A DNA stretch of 64,000 bases from Fulvivirga ulvae (GTDB lineage: Bacteria > Bacteroidota > Bacteroidia > Cytophagales > Cyclobacteriaceae). This document shows positions 59,614 to 64,000 of this stretch, in pieces. Position 1 is the first letter of the stretch. Every line of letters begins with the position of its first letter. The DNA lies in assembly GCF_021389975.1 (NCBI RefSeq), contig NZ_CP089981.1:1947501-2011500 (forward strand), given 5' to 3'. The translations under genes and the position numbers were made by a program. The notes under the pieces are model-generated. The model had not been told where the DNA came from and did not search any database. It saw nothing but the letters and a program-made list of their open reading frames with translations.

Positions 59614-62600
59614 TTAGAAGCTATATCTAAGCCCAAATTGCATCTGCCACCTTGACAGCAAACCAGTTTCAGGCGTAAAGGTTTCTGTTAGGTCTGTGTC
59701 AAAAGAATAAACAGGGTCGCCATTAGTTACACTTACTCCTATAGGTTGGGTATTGGTTGGAAATTGGCGAACTCCCCAGTCAGAATTGATGAAATTTCCA
59801 ATATTCAGGATATCAATGCTAAATTCTATTGAATTGTTATTGGCAAACTTATAATTCTGCAGGAACCTGAAATCCCATCTCGAGTACCAAGGGCTGAGGG
59901 CATCGTATTTTTCAGCATAAGATCCCCGGTTATCACTTAAGTAATCATCCTGACTAATATATGCTTTAAGGGCTGCCCTTTGAGCCGTCTGCTCCGCAGC
60001 GGTACCCGTGAACGCCATGTTGTCAATTTCATTATCCGTAGGAATATAAATCAGGTCATTCAAACCCGATCCATCGTTGTTAATATCACCCGAATAGGTA
60101 TAGCTAAATCTTCCTCCTTTAGCATACTCGAAGAAAAGGGAGATCGTTGTTGACCAATTATTGGCATATTTAAATGTTTTATTCATATTGCCGACCACAC
60201 GATGCTTATTGCCATAGAGCGATGGTGTCAGCCTGGCCCTGTTAACATGTCCGATGCCTGGATTTCTGTCATAGGCATCACCTGAGATTTCTGCTTCGAT
60301 AGAACTTGCGTCTTTGGCATCCAGATAGTTATAAGCCAGGCTGGTATATAAGCCGTTTGACCAGTTTCTTTTTACCTCCAGGGTTCCATTGAAACTTCTT
60401 CCTTCATCAGTATTGGTAAAAACATACGCATTAGTAGCACCGCCAAACGGGCCCTGAGCTCTATCTCCTGCCTCATAAATTACCCGGTTGTCAACACCAT
60501 TTAATGTGCCTGAAGGTAATTGCAACCCATAGTTTCTTACCATCATGGCATTGATGTCTTTCGTGTAGGAGAGATCTGCACTTACTATCCAGCCTCCACT
60601 GAATTTTTTATCTGCACCTATACTGGTTCTCCATACCTGAGGGAACTTGAAGTCTTCTTCTGTCATCGTATAGAAGAAGAAATCCGGATTTGCCACTTGG
60701 TTTCCTACCCACACAAAGGGAAATCGTCCTGTGAAAAGCCCCGTGCCTCCTCTGACCTGCAAGCTCCTGTCTCCTTTTACATCCCAGTTAAATCCAACAC
60801 GTGGCGAAATTAAAGGAGTCTGGTCCGGCAGATTGGTATGATCAAATTGGACGGGTTGTCCATCTTCATCATAGTAGATCACATCCGGTGCATATGAACC
60901 TCCCTCGCTTATTGTACCTCCTTTTCTGTCAATATTTTCCTGTATTTTATCAGCAGTATCAAAATACAGTGGCAGATCCATTCTCAAACCATAGGTAAGT
61001 GTAAAGTTTTCTGACAGATCCCACCTGTCTTGAACGTATAAAGCAAATTGTCCGACATTCGTCTCAGCCAAAGCCCAGCTGTCATTTGCATTGTTTGTAT
61101 TGAAAGTGTTAACAGCATGATTCCTGGCAAATCCCAATGAATCTGCCGCTACATAGTCGAGAAAATCCTGCACACTGTTAAAGCCTGGACCAAACGTCCC
61201 TCCGGGATAAGGATAATTGAAAGGCTCATATATTCCAAGATTAAACGAGTTGTCAAACGAGAATTTTTCGAAGGATCCTCCAATAGTTACTGAATGAGAC
61301 CCAAAATAAATATCAAAATTGTCAGTGATTTGCAGCACTTTTTGGTCGAGTCTGTTATTGATGGAAAAAGGCTCATGCCCTGCTACTATGTAACGAATTC
61401 CGTCCTTATTGATATTAAGCACCGGAAACGGGCTGCTAAAAGGATCTCGACTATCTTCGAATTGGGTGAAACCAATCTGAAATTTATTAGCTGTTTTATT
61501 CGAAAATCGCGATTTAAATTCCAGTAATCCGGAGTGTATTTTGTTATTGATGGCATAACCGGAGTTTCTAAATTGTAAAGTTGTAGCGTCGGGTCCTCTC
61601 CGGCCTATGGCTGACGGGTGGGCCGGTTTCTGCTTGGTTGCATCTAAAAAATTGTAAGTCGCTGTAAGCGTGTGTTTATTATTAATGTTCCAGTCAAGTT
61701 TAATAATCCCCTTTTCATTATCTGTATCATGTTTGTATCCCTGATAAGGCCCCGGATCGTAGCCTATGCTTCTTAGAGCATTTTGGACAGCCATAAGATC
61801 TGACTCCTCTACCCTTGACTCATTGGCACCATCCTGGGGGCCATTTTTGGCCACAAAGCTTGACCCAAGGTCTTCCCTTCTTTCAATCTCCATATTGGCA
61901 AAGAAGAAAAGCTTATCTTTAATGATAGGGCCTCCAATACTGAAGCCTGTTTGAATCTGTGTGAGATCGGGCACAAAAATTTCTTCTCCTTCAACTTTCT
62001 TACCCGTTAAACCATCTGATCTGTAAAAACCGAAGACTGTTCCTGAAACCTTGTTAGTACCACTTTTAGTAACTGCATTGATCGAAGCACCGGTAAACCC
62101 TGATTGGGTAACATCGTACGGAGCCACGGCAACCTGGATCTGGTCTATTGCATCCAAAGAAATTGGCTGAGCATCTGTTTGTCCGCCCGGTGTAGCCGCA
62201 TCAAGGCCAAAAGGATTGTTGAAAATCGATCCGTCCAAAGAGAAGTTATTATATTGGTCATTTCTACCGCCAAACGAATTGCCATCAGATGAAGGTGTCA
62301 ACCTATATATATCACTGGCAGAGCGTGTAATGGTTGGTAATTTCCGGATCTCCTCATTACTGAATGATTCAGATGCTCCGGTACGGTCACTATTAAAGGT
62401 TTCGTTATCGCCAGTTATTACGACCTCTCCCAGGGTCTGGATGTCCTCATCAAGGTTAAAATCAAGCTCCAGAACCTGTCCCAGAAGAAGTTGTACATCC
62501 GTAAGCTCCTGGCCAGAATATCCTATATATGTGACTTTGATTGTATATGGGCCTCCTACACGAAGGTTAGCCAAGTTATACTTACCATCGGCCCTGGTGG

Positions 62601-62778
62601 ACGTCCCGTATTGCGTGCCTGTAGGCTCATGCAAGGCTATAACTGTGGCTCCAGGCAATCCCTGACCTGCAGCATCAGTTATTTCTCCTCTTATGGCAGC
62701 TGTAGTTACTCCCTGACCGTGGGAGAAAGCCACACCTGTAAATAGTAACAGTAATGATAAAAGTAATTTTCTAATCAT
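59614..62778 (-). CDS. Oar-like TonB-dependent receptor with carboxypeptidase-like domain
   Basis: 1054 residues: signal peptide (cleaved before QGVTTAAIRG), CarboxypepD_reg domain (IRGEITDAAGQGLPGATVIAL, ~residues 25-110), plug (SNEEIRKLPTITRSASDIYRLTPSSDG..NSFGGRNDQYNNFSLDGS, INAVTKSGTNKVSG), and a large barrel ending LSRWQMQFGLRYSF. The layout matches Oar of Myxococcus and Cytophagales, which imports or presents unknown large substrates. Single gene, with the OmpR-type two-component genes upstream on the same strand. Confidence 0.9.
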   Translation of the reverse strand: MIRKLLLSLLLLFTGVAFSHGQGVTTAAIRGEITDAAGQGLPGATVIALHEPTGTQYGTSTRADGKYNLANLRVGGPYTIKVTYIGYSGQELTDVQLLLGQVLELDFNLDEDIQTLGEVVITGDNETFNSDRTGASESFSNEEIRKLPTITRSASDIYRLTPSSDGNSFGGRNDQYNNFSLDGSIFNNPFGLDAATPGGQTDAQPISLDAIDQIQVAVAPYDVTQSGFTGASINAVTKSGTNKVSGTVFGFYRSDGLTGKKVEGEEIFVPDLTQIQTGFSIGGPIIKDKLFFFANMEIERREDLGSSFVAKNGPQDGANESRVEESDLMAVQNALRSIGYDPGPYQGYKHDTDNEKGIIKLDWNINNKHTLTATYNFLDATKQKPAHPSAIGRRGPDATTLQFRNSGYAINNKIHSGLLEFKSRFSNKTANKFQIGFTQFEDSRDPFSSPFPVLNINKDGIRYIVAGHEPFSINNRLDQKVLQITDNFDIYFGSHSVTIGGSFEKFSFDNSFNLGIYEPFNYPYPGGTFGPGFNSVQDFLDYVAADSLGFARNHAVNTFNTNNANDSWALAETNVGQFALYVQDRWDLSENFTLTYGLRMDLPLYFDTADKIQENIDRKGGTISEGGSYAPDVIYYDEDGQPVQFDHTNLPDQTPLISPRVGFNWDVKGDRSLQVRGGTGLFTGRFPFVWVGNQVANPDFFFYTMTEEDFKFPQVWRTSIGADKKFSGGWIVSADLSYTKDINAMMVRNYGLQLPSGTLNGVDNRVIYEAGDRAQGPFGGATNAYVFTNTDEGRSFNGTLEVKRNWSNGLYTSLAYNYLDAKDASSIEAEISGDAYDRNPGIGHVNRARLTPSLYGNKHRVVGNMNKTFKYANNWSTTISLFFEYAKGGRFSYTYSGDINNDGSGLNDLIYIPTDNEIDNMAFTGTAAEQTAQRAALKAYISQDDYLSDNRGSYAEKYDALSPWYSRWDFRFLQNYKFANNNSIEFSIDILNIGNFINSDWGVRQFPTNTQPIGVSVTNGDPVYSFDTDLTETFTPETGLLSRWQMQFGLRYSF

Positions 62779-62895
62779 GGTTATTTGGTTAGGTTTATTA
62801 TGTTATGGGTTAATGAAAAAGTGCTGTCAAGCCAACCTCATCAAGTTAACTGGTTATAACGATCATTCAAAAAAAAGAATTGGAAATATGCGCCC

Positions 62896-63594
62896 TCAGG
62901 CTTTTAAATTCAGCTTGAAGCCGATGCCATGATAATTTACGATTTCAATGGAAGGGTCGCCGGAAAGGTACTTCCTGAGTTTTGATATAAAGACATCCAT
63001 GCTACGCCCTAAAAAATAATCGTCATCTCCCCACACTTCTTTGAGTATATCCTCTCTTCTGATAACAATCCCTAAATTATTGCAGAAGCAACGTAGCACA
63101 TCGGCTTCCTTTTGGGTCAGCACTTTAGTTGAGTTGTTGCCGGTTAGCGTCAGGTTGTTATAGTCAAAAGTATACTGGCCCATCTTAAAAGAATGAATAG
63201 GCTCATGAGTGCTCTCTTGAGTTGAGTGGCTTCTTCTGAGAAAAACTTCTATGCGGCAAACCAGCTCCTCCATGCTAAATGGTTTCACGATATAGTCATC
63301 GGCACCCGTCCTGAAGCCTTCAAGCTTATCGTCCTGCATGGACTTGGCGGTGAGAAAAAGTATGGGAATATCAGTATCTGTTGACCGTATCTGTCTTGCC
63401 AGGGTAAAGCCATCTTTTTTTGGCAGCATTACATCCAGTATACAAAGGTCAAACTGTCCCAGCTTATAGGTTTGCAGGCCTTCTTCCCCATCAAAACACC
63501 TCACCACATCATAGCCCTTCAAAGACAGGTTATCCTGCACGACAAAGCCAAGGTTTTTATCATCTTCAACAAACAGGATTTTCTTTTCAGCCAT
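62896..63594 (-). CDS. OmpR-family response regulator
   Basis: 232 residues: receiver (KKILFVEDDKNLGFVV; phospho-Asp in DLCILDVMLPKKDGF; Thr in LFLTAKS; Lys in YIVKPFSMEEL) and winged-helix trans_reg_C domain (LTQKEADVLRCFCNNLGIVIRREDILKEVWG...RSMDVFISKLRKYLSGDPSIEIVNYHGIGFKL). Its ATG overlaps the kinase stop by 8 bp. It may regulate the Oar-like receptor downstream. Confidence 0.93.
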   Translation of the reverse strand: MAEKKILFVEDDKNLGFVVQDNLSLKGYDVVRCFDGEEGLQTYKLGQFDLCILDVMLPKKDGFTLARQIRSTDTDIPILFLTAKSMQDDKLEGFRTGADDYIVKPFSMEELVCRIEVFLRRSHSTQESTHEPIHSFKMGQYTFDYNNLTLTGNNSTKVLTQKEADVLRCFCNNLGIVIRREDILKEVWGDDDYFLGRSMDVFISKLRKYLSGDPSIEIVNYHGIGFKLNLKA

Positions 63595-64000
63595 TATTCA
63601 GATAGAGTTTAAAGGTACTGCCTTTCTCTGGTTCGCTTTCCAGCTTTAATGCTCCCTTATGTGCCATAATTATCAAGTTTACATAGTTGAGCCCCAGACC
63701 AAAGCCTTTAACATCATGAACATTACCTGTAGGTACACGATAAAATTTGTTAAAAACCTTTTTACGCTCCTCATTGCTTATACCTATTCCGTTGTCTTGC
63801 ACTTCAATGCATAGTTTGCCATTGATATTACAGGTCCGGATTTTTATTTCTGGAACCGTTTTGGTGTATTTGATTGCATTATCTAACAAATTATAAAATA
63901 CATTAACAATGTGCAGCCTGTCACCATTAATGCACGGATTTTCCGCTTCCATCAGCAGCTCTACACTCCCCGCTTTCTCTTCAAGGTTTAGAGCAACTCC
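63587..64000 (-). CDS. Sensor histidine kinase, C-terminal part (cut by window end)
   Basis: 137 residues of the HATPase domain are in the window, open through base 64000. N-box HIVNVFYNLLDNAIKYT, G1-box QDNGIGIS, F-box KFYRVPTGNV and G2-box GFGLGLNYV are all present. The HisKA and sensor parts lie outside. It is the partner of the OmpR-type regulator, whose start it overlaps by 8 bp. Confidence 0.9.
   Translation of the reverse strand, partial: GVALNLEEKAGSVELLMEAENPCINGDRLHIVNVFYNLLDNAIKYTKTVPEIKIRTCNINGKLCIEVQDNGIGISNEERKKVFNKFYRVPTGNVHDVKGFGLGLNYVNLIIMAHKGALKLESEPEKGSTFKLYLNNG

Noticed and set aside
1..64000. CRISPR arrays, tRNA or rRNA genes, prophage or integrase modules
   Set aside because: No regular spacer-repeat series, no cloverleaf or rRNA-like segment, and no phage or integrase protein was seen; the only mobile gene is the RAYT at 26.2-26.7 kb.

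Overview
The window looks like chromosome of a Bacteroidota bacterium, most likely order Cytophagales. The evidence is a type IX secretion (T9SS) cargo with a type-B C-terminal sorting domain next to a PorP/SprF-like outer-membrane protein, a DUF4270 lipoprotein, a fused MurF-Alr enzyme, a YpdA-type (bacillithiol) reductase, several LytS/LytTR two-component pairs, tandem MacB/FtsX permeases, TonB-dependent receptors with carboxypeptidase-like plugs, and TAnnTTTG-type -7 promoter elements. No rRNA, tRNA, CRISPR array or prophage was seen.

Layout. 0-9 kb: exported RidA-like protein, metallo-hydrolase, acetyltransferase, YpdA, a small exported protein behind a good sigma-54 site, a cation/proton antiporter, a membrane protein/winged-helix regulator/CreD cluster with two matching operators, and a Ca/Na antiporter. 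9-15 kb: T9SS type-B cargo and its PorP/SprF partner, which carries an unusual basic tail. 15-24 kb: VOC plus two DUF1761 proteins, a LytS/LytTR pair, a MATE pump, a TPR-SpoIIE phosphatase, PAP2 phosphatase and IspH, then about 0.9 kb without a clear gene but with DnaA-box-like sites. 24-32 kb: an NtrY/NtrC-like two-component operon interrupted by a RAYT transposase with REP-like hairpins, then a DUF4270/Kelch/outer-membrane-protein operon and a small-protein pair. 32-42 kb: a second LytS/LytTR pair and three FtsX/MacB permeases. 42-46.5 kb: an A+T-richer patch with a TPR-CHAT protease-like protein and small unknown ORFs. 46.5-64 kb: MurF-Alr, a double GNAT, CsaA, a probable zinc TonB receptor with its lipoprotein, a HisA homologue lacking the usual catalytic Asp, a decayed OmpA-type gene, LysA, MsrA, a radical SAM protein, an Oar-like TonB receptor and an OmpR-type two-component pair cut by the window end.

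Regulation. The clearest unexpected signal is a 17-bp dyad TGTTYC-N5-GGAACA found five times: once before the NtrC-type regulator and twice each before permeases 1 and 3, in both of those cases 50-100 bp upstream of sigma-54-like sequences. This links the NtrC/NtrY pair at 24.6-28.1 kb to the permease array at 34.7-42.0 kb. Other paired signals are CTTTG-N5-CAAAG dyads around the creD cluster, TGCA-rich dyads before both probable zinc-uptake genes, and a 13-bp direct repeat with 21-bp period before the second LytS/LytTR operon.
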